From contig CAMQGK010000566.1 in NCBI GenBank assembly GCA_947000775.1, positions 231,526 through 295,525 of the forward strand: a DNA stretch of 64,000 nucleotides, read 5' to 3'. Below are positions 47,186-61,123 of the stretch, piece by piece. The translations under genes and the position numbers were made by a program. The DNA comes from Pterois miles (lineage: Eukaryota > Chordata > Actinopteri > Perciformes > Scorpaenidae). The notes beneath the pieces are model-generated. The model saw only the letters and a program-made list of their open reading frames with translations, ran no database searches and had not been told where the DNA came from. Each line of letters starts with the position of its first letter. Positions within the stretch are counted from its first letter, which is position 1.

Positions 47186-47828
47186 GTAACCACTTTGTTT
47201 CAGTGATAGATAAGGGTGTGTGGTGTGTTTTACCCTGGTTAGTCAGTGCTATTGGCCTCTGTTACGTACATAAATGACTGTAAATCAATTATGTGTTCTG
47301 TCTATCCCATCCTGAGTTTAGTTGGCTTTAGATTTTTCCACAGTGAGATGAAGCCTACTCATGTTTTCCAGACTCATATAACCTGTGACACCACTGATCA
47401 ATGCAGATTTATTTCAACATGAATTAGTCTTCGTAGTTGATTTTCATAGCTGAAGTCTGGGAGACACTGACAGCAGACTAAGAGAAGGATCCACATTCCT
47501 GACTTGTTTCTGATCTCACAGGACAGGACTCTTCCCGGAGAGTGGACGTGAACCGAACCACACCAAGCCAGCAGCATTACACAACCAGTCTGATGTGAGG
47601 AAGCTCCAGCACCACAGCAGTCCACTCAACACACTGAACCACCTTCAGCTCCACACTCTACACACTGGACTGATCTCATGTTTATATTAGTCAAAAAACA
47701 CAAAAACTCAGCCATGTAACATGATCCTGTGTTCAGTCACATACTGATGTTGGTTAACATGAATCTTTTTCAGTAGTTAATCAATTGAAGGTTATATAAA
47801 ACACCATTATTTATTTGTATTTTTAAAG

Positions 47829-47966
47829 AGACTCAGACTGAGTGTTGCTGTAGTTCAGTGGCTCCTTTACAACAATGAAGATATGCTGATTCCCGACCAG
47901 GTCAGATGGATGACGGACCACAAGACGGACAGAACGGCAGTAAACGCCTGTGTTTACATGGCCGAC
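47829..47966 (+). CDS. 46-codon array exon, type P (first of array 3)
   Basis: Matches 14461-14598; AAAG acceptor and GTAAGT donor. Confidence 0.55.
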
Positions 47967-48582
47967 GTAAGTAAGCTGCACTTTAAAGGAACATTTTGTC
48001 ATTTTGGGAAATATGCATATTGATTTTTTTAGCCAACAGTTAAACAATAAGATTTTTACCTCTGCAAATATGTAGCTGCAGCCAGCTTCAGTAGTGTCAA
48101 AGATGAAGCCTACACATGTTTTCCAGACTCATATAACCTGTGACAACACTGATCAATGCAGATTTATTTCGACATGAATTAGTCTTCGTAGTTGATTATT
48201 GTAGCTGAAGTCTGGGAGACACTGACAGCAGACCAAGAGAAGGATCCACATTCCTGACTTGTTTCTGATCTCACAGGACAGGACTCTTCCCAGAGAGTGA
48301 ACGACAACCGAACCACACCAAGCCAGCAGCATCACACAACCAGTCTGATGTGAGGAAGCTCCAGCACCACAGCAGTCCACTCAACACACTGAACCTCCTT
48401 CAGCTCCACAATTTACACACTGGACTGATCTCATGTTTATATTAGTCAAAATAACAAAAACTCAGCCATGTAATATGATCCTGTGTTCAGTCTCATACTG
48501 ATGCTGGTTAACATGAATCTCCTTCAGTAGTAAATCAGTTGAAGGTTATATAAAACACCATTATTTATTTGTATTTTTGCAG

Positions 48583-48720
48583 AGACTCGGACTGAGTGTT
48601 GCTGTATTTCAGTGGCTCTTTTACAACAATGAAGATATGCTGATTCCCGACCAGGTCAGATGGATGACGGACCACAAGACGGACAGAACGGCAGGAAACG
48701 CCTGTGTTTTTGTGGACGAC
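48583..48720 (+). pseudogene. 46-codon array exon, type Q
   Basis: Matches 15215-15352; ATAAGT donor. One private base change lies in the spacer upstream (CTCCTTCAG near 48520). Confidence 0.55.
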
Positions 48721-49335
48721 ATAAGTAAGCTGCACATTAAAGGAACATTTTGTCATTTTGGGAAATATGCATATTGATTTTCTAGCCAACAGTTAGATAA
48801 GAAGATTGTTACCACTGTAAATATGTAGCTGCAGCCAGCTTCATTAGTGTCAAAGATGAAGCCTACACATGTTTTCCAGACTCATATAACCTGTGACACC
48901 ACTGATCAATGCAGATTTATTTATACATGAATTAGTCTTCGTAGTTGATTATAGCAGCTGAAGTCTGGGAGACACTGACAGCAGACCAAGAGAAGGATGC
49001 ACATTCCTGACTTGTTTCTGATCTCACAGGACAGGACTCTTCCCGGAGAGTGGACGTGAACCGAACCACACCAAGCCAGCAGCATCACACAACCAGTCTG
49101 ATGTGAGGAAGCTCCAGCACCACAGCAGTCCACTCAACACACTGAACTGCCTTCAGCTCCACACTTTACACACTGGACTGATCTCATGTTTATATTAGTC
49201 AAAATAACAAAAACTCAGCCATGTAACATGATCCTGTGTTCAGTCTCATATCGATGTTGGTTGACATGAATCTTCTTCAGTAGTAAATCAGTTGAAGGTT
49301 ATGTAAAACACCATTATTTATTTGTATTTTTACAG

Positions 49336-49473
49336 AGACTCAGACTGAGTGTTGCTGTAGTTCAGTGGCACCTTTACAACAATGAAGAAATGCTGATTCC
49401 CGACCAGGTCAGATGGATGACGGACCACAAGACGGACAGAACGGACGGAAACGCCTGTGTTTTCGTGGACTAG
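49336..49473 (+). pseudogene. 46-codon array exon, type U, recombinant start
   Basis: Same S/U mosaic as 34910-35047 (TTTTTACAG acceptor, TAG last codon, CTAATT). This shared mosaic argues that U2 and U3 descend from one recombinant array. Confidence 0.57.
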
Positions 49474-50087
49474 CTAATTAAGCTGCACATTAAAGGAACA
49501 TTTTGTCATTTTGGGAAATATGCATATTGATTTTCTAGCCAACAGTTAAACAAGAAGATTGTCACCACTGTAAATATGTAGCTGCAGCCAGTTTCAGTAG
49601 TGTCAAAGACGAAGCCTACACATGTTTTCCAGACTCGTATAACCTGTGACACCACTGATCAATGCAGATTATTTCGACATGAATTAGTCTTCATAGTTGA
49701 TTATTATAGCTGAAGTCTAGGAGACACTGACAGCAGACTAAGAGAAGGATCCACATTCCTGACTTGTTTCTGATCTCACAGGACAGGACTCTTCCCGGAG
49801 AGTGGATGTGAACCGAACCACACCAAGCCAGCAGCATCACACAACCAGTCTGATGTGAGGAAGCTCCAGCACCACAGCAGTCCACTCAACACACTGAACC
49901 GCCTTCAGCTCCACACTTTACACACTGGACTGATCTCATGTTTATATTAGTCAAAATAACAAAAACTCAGCCATGTAACATGATCCTGTGTTCAGTCTCA
50001 TACTGATGTTGGTTAACATGAATCTTCTTCAGTCATAAATCAGCTGAAGGTCATATAAAACACCATTATTTATTTGTATTTTTGCAG

Positions 50088-50225
50088 AGACTCGGACTGA
50101 GTGTTGCTGTAGTTCAGTGGCTCCTTTACAACAATGAGGAAATGCTGATTCCCGACCAGGTCAGGTGGAAGACGGACAACAAGACGGACAGAACGGCAGG
50201 AAACGCCTGTGTTTACGTGGCTGAC
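50088..50225 (+). CDS. 46-codon array exon, type V (last of array 3)
   Basis: Matches 2170-2307; GTAAGT donor intact. In this array only P and V keep a GT donor. Confidence 0.55.
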
Positions 50226-50283
50226 GTAAGTAAGCTGCGCTGTAAAGAAAATTTTTTTCATTTTGGGTAATATGCATATTGAT

Positions 50284-50600
50284 GCTGCACCAATTCTGTC
50301 AAGATGAATGGTCAAAGATTCAACCAGAAGCTTGTGGATGGCTACCAAAAGTCCTTAATTGAAGTGAAAATGGCCACGGCATATGTAACCAAATGTCAGC
50401 ATTGCTGTTTGTATATTTTTGACCCAGCAGATTTGGTCACATTTTCAGTTGACCCATAATAAAGTCATAAAAGACAAAGAAGTATCTGTTCCAGTCACTT
50501 TATCAGAGAAAAATCAGTGTTGTAGAAATAACTGGAAACTCAAGAGAGCAATGACATTATGTTCTTTACAAGTGTATGTAAACTTTTGTCCACGACTGTA
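50284..50600 (+). mobile_element. Tc1/mariner 3' end fragment (U3)
   Basis: Same 317-bp fragment; the shared fusion point shows that it predates the macro-duplications. Confidence 0.8.
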
Positions 50601-51634
50601 GGAGTCACCACGTTCTCTAGAACAACAATGGTAATATCTTCCCTTCAGTCTTTTTTTTTTTTTTTTTATTTCAAGCCAAGCATCTCAGTATCATGTTTGA
50701 CAACAGGTTGGCAGCCGCCAAAACACAGGACACATTAGCGTTTTTGTGAAATATCTCTGTTAACGGGACAAAGAAATTTGTCCTAATTAATCTGAGTAAA
50801 GTCACAGGACTCTGGTGCTGGTGTTTTGTCACTCCAGTCTGACCGGGGCTTTAGGAGCACATGCTGGTGCTTCCACATCACCGCCTACCTCTGAATTAGC
50901 TTTGGCTGTCTGTATATACACTGGGTTTGTGTAATCACTGGTGTTACAAGACAAGAGACTGACAGAGAAAGTAGGTCCTTTTTAATCTTGATAAATACTT
51001 TTTGCAGGTTGAACACAAAGCCTGTCCCATAAAGCAGGATTATGATCTGCCTCAAGTTTCTCACCAAAAAAATCTATTTTACCAGATTGAACACATCATA
51101 ATGTCACTGAGTGCAACAGTATTCTGTATGTTAGCTGTTATTTATCCAAGCAGGACTGTGCTGCCAACCGGCTGCTAACAGCTAAGGTTACTCGCTCTCC
51201 TCCTGCCGGTTTCAACACGGATTTGTTGGACTGTGTGGCATTATCTGGGAAGTTTTCTATGAGCCCCGGGATGGCGCTGGTCTCGAGCCCTGATCCCTGG
51301 TATCTGCAGTACTGTAGAAAAATGAGCAGCGCCACATTTTTGACTTGGCACCAAAGTATCAGGCCCCTAACTCTGTAATCCAGGTCTCCGTTGTATGTAA
51401 ATAGAAATAACCTGTTGTTTTCATTCTCACAGCACAGTGAGATGTCCATACATTAGTAGATGTCAAGGTTTGGCTGTACAAAACATGAGTTAACAGCCCT
51501 CCTAGATGCTTCCAGAGCATAATGTCATAATTTAGGGTTATTTTATAATCTGTTCATTCATTCATTGTTTGTCACAGCTTGAACCTCTCTGTTGTTTCTT
51601 ATTTATTAATTATCATGTGTCTTCTTACCACTAG

Positions 51635-52016
51635 CGTCCTCCCATGCGCCAACGCTCCATGTGCGTCTTCATGAACGACGACCGCCACGTTATGGCCAAA
51701 CACTCTGTCATCTACCCAACAACCCAACTCAGGAGGAGCTGGAAAGCGACCTCCAAGTCTGACTCTGAGCGGGCGCGGACACTGATAAGGAAAGGTGAGG
51801 ATGTGTCAGCAACGTCATTCCTCATGTTCAGTTGGTAGAGAGTGGGCCAATTAGTAAGAAATATTGTATCTGCTGTGTGTTTTTGGTAGTGAGCGCAGAG
51901 ATCAGGCCACCCGCTCTCTGTGTGGCGTAATGAGGGTGGGCCTTGTTGCCAAGGGCCTGCTACTGAACGGGGACCTGGACCTGGAGCTGGTGCTCCTTTG
52001 CAAGGAAAATCCTAAA
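51635..52016 (+). pseudogene. ilf3: ilf3-like 5' gene fragment (U3)
   Basis: Exon 1 is 51635-51794 and exon 2 starts at 51890; same defects and same 3' truncation. Confidence 0.85.
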
Positions 52017-52898
52017 GTCATTGTGGACCCTCACGATGGCATAACGCGTTGACCCTGGGGTCACACCTCTGGCAGGCTGAAAAAAGCCAGTTGTGTCAGC
52101 GTTGGTGGGAAACCACACTTTGCCATTTCTCCCAGTCCACCCGGATCCAGGATCCTCTGCGTCCTCCTCGCCTTCAGCTGAAGAGGATGATGAGAGCGCC
52201 ACAACAAAATCAGGATCTGACTCTCCTGAGTGGATGTTGTCAGATGGAGGGGATGATGTGGAAGAGTCAGGCTCCGTAATCACTTTTAGAGCTTCCAGAG
52301 TGGAGAAATGCCTCTTCATGCTGCTTGCTGCTCTTCTCACCATCAAAAGACCATCAGGACAGCATGTGTATGAATTATAAATACACTAATACTTTGTTTA
52401 CTCCATATAGACTCTCTGTAGTTCTGTGAGTTGGGGGGCATGTTTTGATTTTCTGGGACCTGTTGAACTCAGTGATCTCTGTGACTCAGGTCATGGTCAC
52501 ACACACACTAATATGCTGATAAACGGCGTATAACTCCATATATAAAAGCCTGAATCTAAGCTTTCCATGTACAGATGTACTGTGTAGTGGCTAAATGATG
52601 CAACCTGGTCATCAACAGTAAAAATCACACATTTTACTTCTGTTCACCAGGGGGCGCCATCAACATTGCAGAATGCACAATTATATAGTGTCATGGCTGT
52701 GCAATCAAAAAATGTGGTTATAATGGCAGTCAATGGGGCAAAAACAGCCACCACCATCATGTGTGAGCAAAAATTAAAATCTGATGCTGCACAAAAACTA
52801 ATAATTCATCCAAGTCAATGTTGTTACTAATCTTTGACACATCCAAGACTGTGATAAAGGTTAAAAATAATAAACAGTTTTCAGTGCATAAGGGTTAA
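52017..52898 (-). mobile_element. piggyBac 5' fragment (U3)
   Basis: Same open frame (51960-52346) and right tip, ending at 52898; one private base change near 52525. Confidence 0.82.
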
Positions 52899-53766
52899 AC
52901 TCTGAAACTATTAAGGGGTCTAATAATCTGGTTGTGATATGTTTCTAAGAGTTTTCAGTGCATAAGGGTTAAAAACACACAGAACTGACAGAAAAAAAGT
53001 TCATTTGTTGTTATAAACATATTTAGGATGTTTTTTTTACTCACTTTTGGTCTTCAGAGCTAGTTATTAAATAAATTATTACTAAAACTAATAATAAACA
53101 CAGAGGAAATTTTGTATATTGTTTTACGATTACAACCGGTCCTTTGAGGGCGACCATAATGCCCATGCGGCCCGGGATGAAACTGACTTTGCCGCCCCTG
53201 CTCCAGACCAAAAAAGGCTCTATTTGGACCAACATATAAAACCAGCGGAGCCAACTTACTGGATATTTTCAGGCTATAGGAAGCAAATGTGAACTATACA
53301 TCACACAAAACATTTCATATTACACATGAAAAGAGCACAAGCAATTCGAAGTTTTAAGGGTTTTATTTATTTTTTTAAAGATAAAACTAAAAAACTAATT
53401 ATATGTAGATATAAACTGTTTGAGCTAAAGTCTGAATTTTCTCATTCACGCAGGTCATATTCATTCTGGCATTCTGGTTTCAATTGCTGCCAGAAAGTAT
53501 ATGAGCCTGTGCATTTGCCCTGGGTGGGATTAGTGGGGTAATAGTGGGAATCAGGTTGTCTCAGTCTTCCTCAGCAGCACCATCCTATCACTTGAGAAAG
53601 ACAGTTGCTTAACAACATAAAAAGAAGCACAAATCAACAGGTAAGTCACATTTCAAAACAGTTGAAACAGTAAAAATGTCAAGCAAGGTGAAGCACTAAA
53701 ACACAGTAAAAACAAGTAGAATAATATGAAGACTTACCTGAAGGCAGTGAGACCTGGTCTGTGGTC

Positions 53767-54773
53767 TTAAGAGCGTTTCCGAGCAGCTATGACCCTCTTT
53801 GCCTCAGCTCTCTCGTTGAGCTCACGCTTCTGCTGGAAGGCAGCATCGTCCCTCTGAAATAATCAATACATGATATTGCCTTTATTTATACTGTATGGCA
53901 CTTTTCAAAAGCTAATTTCAGTGTTTCACAAATAGAAAGCAGCACAAACTAACAGGTATAGTAAAATATAAAAACAGAGCTGTTACAGTAAAAATGTCAA
54001 GCAAGGTGAAGAAGTGAAACAGTAAAAACTAGTAGAAGAAGAGCAATAATTACCTGAAGGCGGTTCAAGTTGGCCTGAAATGCAGACTCTCTAAGCGCAA
54101 TGGAGAACTTCCTAGTGGCTGCTTTCTGCTCCTCCAGGTGGATCTGGTGGGTCCTGGTCCGTTGCTGCAGGAGGTCCTTCATCTGGATCAGCTGTCCCTT
54201 AAGTTTTTTATTTAGAGCCCTCTCGGTCTGGAGACACCTCTCCAAGTCCAGGTCCTTGTTGGTCCCAGTCACAGCGGGTATCTCTGAGGCAGCGCGGAGC
54301 TGGGCTATCTTTCCCTCCGTTTCCTTTTGAAGGGTCTGATAGTCCAGCTTCGCCCTCGCCAGCAAGTCGTCCTGAGTCCTGATCTTCTCAGTCTGTCGCT
54401 TCAGGTCCTTCTGAGCGTCGCTCAGCATGGCTCTGACCGTGTCCAGCTCCCATTTCAGGCTGTTGTCCTGAACTGGAGGCTGGTCCGGTTTAGTCAGAGC
54501 CTGCTGAAGCTGCGCTTTCAGGTCCTCAATCTCCCTCTGCAGCAGGGTCTCCTCTCGCTCCCACACGACATCTTTGTGGTCAATAAACCAATCAAAGTAA
54601 TTGCCAAGCGAATCCTCATCGACGTCGAGGAAGATCCTCCCGGGGGTGGTACCCCGGGTGATCTTCGCCTCACTGTCCATCAGATTCACCTGGCATTGTC
54701 GTTCAAGGGAGGTAAGGTAGAAATCCCTGACCGCAAAGTCCTTGTTCTCAAAATCGATGTACTCCGCCATCAT
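53767..54773 (-). CDS. Two-exon coiled-coil protein (U3)
   Basis: Exons 54054-54773 and 53767-53853; same protein and splice sites as in U0. Confidence 0.75.
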
Positions 54774-55277
54774 CGCTAAGTTTGATACTCACCAAATCCA
54801 AACTCACCAGATCCCGTCTCGCCAAGTCGCCGTCCAACTACTGAATGATCCGAATGAGGCTTCTGTGCGTTTATTAGGTTGCCAGCGTTTTTCAAACTTT
54901 GTTTATGTTCAATTCTACAGGTCTACAGAACTACAGTGTCCCCAAACTACGTGTCCCACAATGCATTTCGTGCATGCATTTGTGACATGCGCACTGAAGC
55001 GTCGCAACATCAGCTGTTCCCAGCAGCGGTACGGTGCTGCTACCTGAGCGGACTGATAGGTTTTGCATCTTTGGAGGCTTTAGGATCTCCAGCAAATTTA
55101 AAATAAAGCTCCGTGGGTTTGAACAACGTCAGGCTTCACTGTCTGGCTTTGCAATGAATGATGAGTGAGGTTTAAGGGGTTAAACAGTAGCTGTTATCGT
55201 GTTTCAACAAGATGTTAGTAAGAGTTTATAAGATGATACAAGAAGAGTCTAAACTTGTTTCACTTTTCTTTTTGTAG

Positions 55278-56382
55278 CAGGATGGTCTCCTGTCCATCTC
55301 CTCCACCTGACGTGGATCGCAATCGTAAGTCCGTTTTGCCTAGTGATATGGCGGCATCAGTCGGTCTCTGGGCATGACACCCACTTTTTATTATGCCTTG
55401 CAGTGCGTTAAGCTGCTGGCTGCGGCTGTGTGGAGCCGAGGCTGTCCGGCGTTGGGCTGCGTGGTTCGGCCATCCTCCTCAGGTATGTCGGCTCACGTAA
55501 TGAAGAGTGGTAAATCGGCTCTCCAGCTGATTGCTAACTTTAATCTGTCCTGGTCTCCCAGCAGCATTTAACTGCGACTGCTGCTCTCCCCCTCCTCTCC
55601 GTCGGAGGCTGCGCTGATGTGCCGTGGTAGGTGGCCAATAATGAGATGGCGTTGTTTCAATTCACGTGTTTTCAAAACGTTTGTAACTGATTGTATGCAC
55701 GCTTTGCAGGCACGTGTGGGCCTGGCTGCGCGCTGTGGTGCTCCGGTCTGTGGCTTTACGCCCCGGTGCACCGGGATCCTACTGCTGTCTTGTCTTCCAT
55801 TGCCTCGTTTTGTCTATGCGCAAGTGGCGCAAAGCCGCTTCCCCATTGATCGTGGCAGTGAACGCGCTTCGCGTTACCGTCTATTTGCACCGCCTTATTT
55901 AAGATCCCTTTTAGGGACACTACATCTTCCTGGGCTTCACTCCCTGGATGTTCAAGTGATACATTATCTGTTGCAATCATATGTAGTTGTGGGTCTGTTT
56001 CATGCCTTTTTTCCTATTATTTTGTTTAGGTTTGCATGTTTCCTTTGTTGTATATTACTATGATTTACTCCTGTGTTGAATTATTGAACTTTGCTTGCTT
56101 GCTTGTTTGTTGTTTTCCTTGTATAAATATTGTTGATGATTTGATTGCTTAATGCTTTATTACTTTTGATTGTTTAATTTCTTTAATATTTGGCATGTTT
56201 GAATTGTTTCATATTTTGGTTTGATAGTTTGTTCTTTGGTTTTGGGTCCATCTTCGATGATATGGTACCTGTTGAGTATCTGTGAATTGAGTGTTACAGT
56301 GTCAGGAAGAGTGTGTATATTATATCTTTAATACTGTCTTTTAATAATTGAGTATAAATAAAGAGGCTATATTTTTATAGAG
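55278..56382 (+). ncRNA. Candidate spliced transcript (U3)
   Basis: Splice sites preserved; AATAAA at 56357-56362; private T-to-G change near 56256. Confidence 0.45.
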
Positions 56383-57253
56383 AAACATATCAAAGTCTTG
56401 TCTGAGTGCTGACGGATCTGTGCCCTTAACTATCTTCCTGGGGGCGAAATTCCCCCAGGTGGCGTTGTCGAGCAATACCAACTATTGAGTTGACCCATTT
56501 ATAAATATTTTGTTCCCTTTCCTCCCACCTCTCGCGCCACATTTTTTTAAGGTCTTTGGACTGATGTCAGCCGCACAGTCAAATCGTGGCTTCCTGGGCA
56601 GTGACAGAGACACTTATAGGGGTCTGATGATGACGGGTGTCAGGATGGCAACCTGCAACCAGGTCCTGGACCTGTCGCGCTGTCCTCAGGAAAATCTACC
56701 TCTTCACCAAAAGACAGGCCAGCTTCAAGGGGAGCACGTTCAGCTCTGTTCACTGTGATGTCAACTCCTCTCACAACTCTGAGAAAACCAGTGTTAGTAA
56801 TAAGATTTAAACGGACTCGTAGAGGAAGAAAGGGGATCCTCTAACACCTTTTTTAGGGACGCTCTGTTTCTTGCCAGCAGGATCACCACTGAGCCCAGCA
56901 GTCCATCGTGGATCTAAACTCAGTGTTAAAAGGTCAAAGAGTTGACTCTCTTGGCTCATGGGAGCGACCCTGGTTTATGTGTATGAAGTACATGTGTTGG
57001 GATTCAAAGTGGTTATGGACCATGTTCCAGATATGAAATATCACCGACCTAATCCTGACCTCTTGGGTTGTTGTGTGAGCCAGTGTTACACTACAAATGG
57101 ATTTATAAACTGCTAATGTTTGCATGGCAGTCTGTCCTCTACGAGAGCAGATGTAAATAAAAAACGGATGTGGTCAGTTGGAGTACGATGTGCTAACTTT
57201 TTCGTTATGGGCAATCTCTTCAGTTTTGATTTTACAACAAGAGATAATTCTCA

Positions 57254-57623
57254 GGGCTGCACGGTGGTGCAGTGGTTAGCGCTGTCGCCTCACAGCAAGA
57301 GGGTCGCAGTTTCGATTCCAGCTTGCGGCTCTTCTGTGTGGAGTTTGCATGTTCTCCCCGTGTAAGCGTGGGTTTTCTCCGGGTACTCCAGCTTCCTCCC
57401 ACCATCCAAAGACATGCTGTTTAGGTTAATTGATTACTCTAAATTGCCCGTAGGTGTGGATGTGAGCGTGAATGGTTGTCTGTCTATATGTTGTCTGTCT
57501 CTATGTGCCCTGCGATGGACTGGCGACCTGTCCAGGGTGTACCCTGCCTTCGCCCTATGCCAGCTGGGATCGGCTCCAGCCCCCCCCGCGACCCCTAACG
57601 GGATAAGCGGTTGACGATGGATG
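57254..57623 (+). mobile_element. tRNA-derived SINE (U3)
   Basis: Same insertion and target duplications (57243-57253 and 57624-57634). Confidence 0.93.
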
Positions 57624-57927
57624 GATAATTCTCACACATTCGGCAATGGGACCATAGTTATTTGGTGAAAGAGAGACGGTGACAATTGGTGTCGTCTGCG
57701 TCCACGTGGTAATTAGGGTTGATATTTTGAAAAATGTGGCTTAATGACAGCCAGCCATGGTGAATTTGGTGCCCCTGGCAAGATTTCATCTGGTGCCCTT
57801 TGCATTGCAGCCAGTTCCACCAATCATTATGTTCATTATATAGTTATAGTTTTAGCACCCCACCCCCCTTTATGGGGCGCCCCTATGGACAGATGGCGCC
57901 CCTAGCAATCGCCGATTCCACCTATAA

Positions 57928-58873
57928 GATAAGATAAGATGAACCTTTATTAATCCCAGAAGGGAAATTCGTGTGTCATAGCAGCATCAACAACAGAGCA
58001 GATAAATACAGTATAGTAAAAAGTAAAAGAGAAAAGGTGCAATGAAGGAAAGAAGGTGCAATGAAGAAAATTGAGAATAAAATAACTAAGTAACAGTAAT
58101 AAGTAAAGTGCAGCAGGTGGGTGGGTTTTGTATATGCATAGCATATATATATATATATGTAATTATATAATCATATGTAATTATATAAATTAGGAATAAA
58201 TACAGAGCAGATGATCAGAGTCACATGGGGGTCAGACCTTGGTTATGGAGCCTGATGGCCACCAAAAGAAAGGACTGACCCAGACGGTTTGTAGTGTGCT
58301 GAGGGGGGATCAGTCTCTGGCTGAATGTACTCCTCATCTGGACCAGTTGGTCATAGAGGGGGTGGGAGGGGTTCTTCAGAATAGACTCCAGCTTCCTCCT
58401 GGTCCTCCCCTCTGCCACCACCTCCAGACTGTCCAGCTCACATCCAACCACAAACCCAGCCCTCCTCACCAGTTTGTTGAGTTTGGTGGCATCCCTGGTG
58501 CTGATGCCACCCCCCAACATACCACGGCAAAGAACAGAAAGCTGGCTACTACAGACTGGTAAAACATCTGAAGTAGCCTGTTGCACACGTTGAAGGTCCT
58601 CAGCCCTCTCAGGAAGAATAGTTTGCTCTTTTTTTTTGCTATGTCACCTATGTCGCCTATGTCAGGGGGTTGGCTCTGCTTAATGGAAGCATGACTGAAC
58701 AGAAAGGGGGCAAGTATTGACCTTTGTGGAACTCCACAGGTCATGATAACCTGCTTGGATGTAAGATTACCAACACGGATTAAAAAAAATGATTGCCGTC
58801 TTGCAAGTAAGACCTGAACCGGTAGATGGGAATGATGGGCAGGATTCACATGTAACATAATATGAAAACTCAC
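57928..58873 (-). mobile_element. Deleted LINE 3' end (U3)
   Basis: T9 as in U1, giving a 172-codon joined frame (58466-58984). Confidence 0.8.
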
Positions 58874-59258
58874 AATGTGTTTGGTGATCACCAAAGAATT
58901 TGCCCCAGGATGACCTGCATTTTTTGCTCCAGCACCTGCAGTTGCACTTAATTTTGAATCAACATACAAACATGACTGATACATTTCACTAGATAATCTA
59001 TTTTTATTCCATTAATTGTCATTTATGCAGATTTGTGTTAGTATTTTGCAGCTCCCTCAAAACAAAACAAAGGCTGTGACATGCCATATTATGCCTTTAT
59101 GTTCTGAATCAGTATAAGAATGTCTTTCAACTCAAGCTGTGTAAATAAACTGCATGTGATTTTAATGTATAAAATAAGAATAGTAATACAATGGTTCCAC
59201 TGGTGTTATGGTCGTGTTTTAATCGATATGCCACGCCCCTGGTTCTGTACGCCTTAGT

Positions 59259-59404
59259 CCAATTGGCTACAATTGTAGTCACCTGTATTATCTGTCCAAT
59301 GAGCACAGCCGATTTCCAGCTCATGGGCGTTTCCTTTTACACTCCTGCTGCGCCGAAACCGGAAGCTAGTTTGCTGCAGCGGCCGTAGCAGTGTCGATAC
59401 CGCG
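59259..59404 (+). promoter_or_regulatory. CCAAT/ETS promoter and first exon (U3, feeds array 4)
   Basis: Same boxes; donor GTGAGTAAA at 59405. Confidence 0.55.
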
Positions 59405-59861
59405 GTGAGTAAAATAAAAAAAAATAATAAAAAACACATATTTTCTGCCCTTTATATAACTGGGATTAGATTTAAAGTTGCCACTGAACGCAGAGATTGC
59501 TAACAATGCTTGTTAGCGTATTTTATAGTGTTAAAGTTGATATTTGCTTCAGAATTGGATCCATTTGGCTTTGTCCGGCTAAGCTAATCTGCTAAGTGCT
59601 AACTTTGGCTGAGCAGTCAATGGGGTCTCGCTCTTGTCTCCTCGACCATTTTGGTGTCTGATAGGACAGACCAATATCAACACACAGTTCCCCCTTAAGT
59701 GTTTGCACTTCTGTTAAGTTAACAGACGGACATGCTGAGATGTAGCTGGTGTTTTTGTGTGTCAGTGAGGATGTCGGCACGGCGCGGCTTTAAACGATGG
59801 GTGATGCGTGTTTGAGGGGGTTGTTAGCCTGTTAGCTAGCTGCCGTCGCCAGTCAGGCTCT

Positions 59862-61102
59862 TAGTGATGGCCGAACGAGGCTTTGTTGAAGCTTCGACAC
59901 CTTTTACAAAACCTGGTTCATTGCTCGAGGCTCCAATGAGACAGTGCTCGAGGATGACATCTGGTGGTCATTAAAATGAAGTGCAAACTAGACGTGTCGA
60001 AGAGTCAAACTTCTTTCCGTTCTGCAGCATACGTATTTAATGCACAACACATCCCAGTGGTTCATGGATTGTTTTGGATTTGATTGTCCATGCACATTCC
60101 TGCTTGACAACACTAGATGATTATATGTTTGTAGCGGACGCAATAATAATATTACAGTAATTATGACAATAATTATTGAAAACCATGTTCCTAATTTGGA
60201 ATATCTGTATGTAACCCTCAATAGATCTTCACTTGTGGTATGGGATATTTAAATATTGCTGCTACATTCATGAGATGTACAAATTGAGACTGGTGCCATT
60301 TCACATGGGGTTGGTGCAAATACAGATCATATTATGGATTTGGGCAAAGTATGTTTTCAGGTTCATTGATAAATGGGTTCATGTGTGTGTGGGCAAAGTG
60401 GTTGTGCTTGAAAGACAGGGCAGTGACAATGCTTGTGTAACTTTTATGAGTTTTTATTAAAAAATAATAGTTTCTCCATGCCTTAGCATGGACGAGATGT
60501 TGTTGCTGTATGACAGCCTCGCATCACACAGCATACACTGGACCTGTGAAACAGTCCGTTAGAGAGGAGCCTAAGGAGTTTTCCAATGTAAATACAGCTG
60601 AAATAAAAATAAAACCTAATTATCATCCAGCAACATTTGGAAACTATCCCATACACGGGACCTTTTCCTTGATGGCTTCATCTATCTATGTATCTAACTA
60701 TGTATCTCACGATCTATCTATGAATCTACAGTATCTATCTGTCTGTCTGTGTGTCTGTGTGTCTGTCTAAATATGCAATCAATCTGGAACAACACTACTA
60801 ACTGTCAAAGCAACGAACTGAAACGACACAAAACCAACCTACTCTGCGAAACAAAAATTCTAATGAACGCCATCAAATAGGGACTCCAATCCCAGCGCAC
60901 ATTCGATCCCATCAAGTGACTCACATGACAAACCAAACCAATCAGGTGATTCGAAGCACTCAGCTGCTTCTTACGTCACTCAAGTGTGTCGAACATCACA
61001 AGTCACGTGACCAAACCACGCCTCGGCACTGTGCTTCGATACATTTGCTTCGTGAACTACGACGCGTGCACCGGAGCTTCGCGTGTCAGCAGTCCATCAC
61101 TA
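59862..61102. mobile_element. Non-autonomous hAT element (U3)
   Basis: Same 1241-bp length, ends and target duplication. Confidence 0.93.
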
Positions 61103-61123
61103 CAGGCTCTGCGCTGAATGAAA

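Larger units (their letters stand above)
32170..47346 (+). repeat. Macro-unit U2 (15,177 bp)
   Basis: Full tandem copy with a five-subrepeat array (32170-35857) and the constant segment 35858-47346. Most of its length difference from U1 equals four subrepeats. It shares with U3 the recombinant U-type exon and a T-to-C change at about 38914. Private changes lie near 45177 and 45307-45311. Confidence 0.95.
47347..50283 (+). repeat. 753-bp subrepeat array 3 (4 copies)
   Basis: Exon starts at 47829, 48583, 49336 and 50088; order P, Q, U, V. The spacer before U starts like the one before R (TTTATTTATACATG, GGATGCACATTCC) and ends like the one before U, placing a joint near 48985-49145. Confidence 0.95.
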
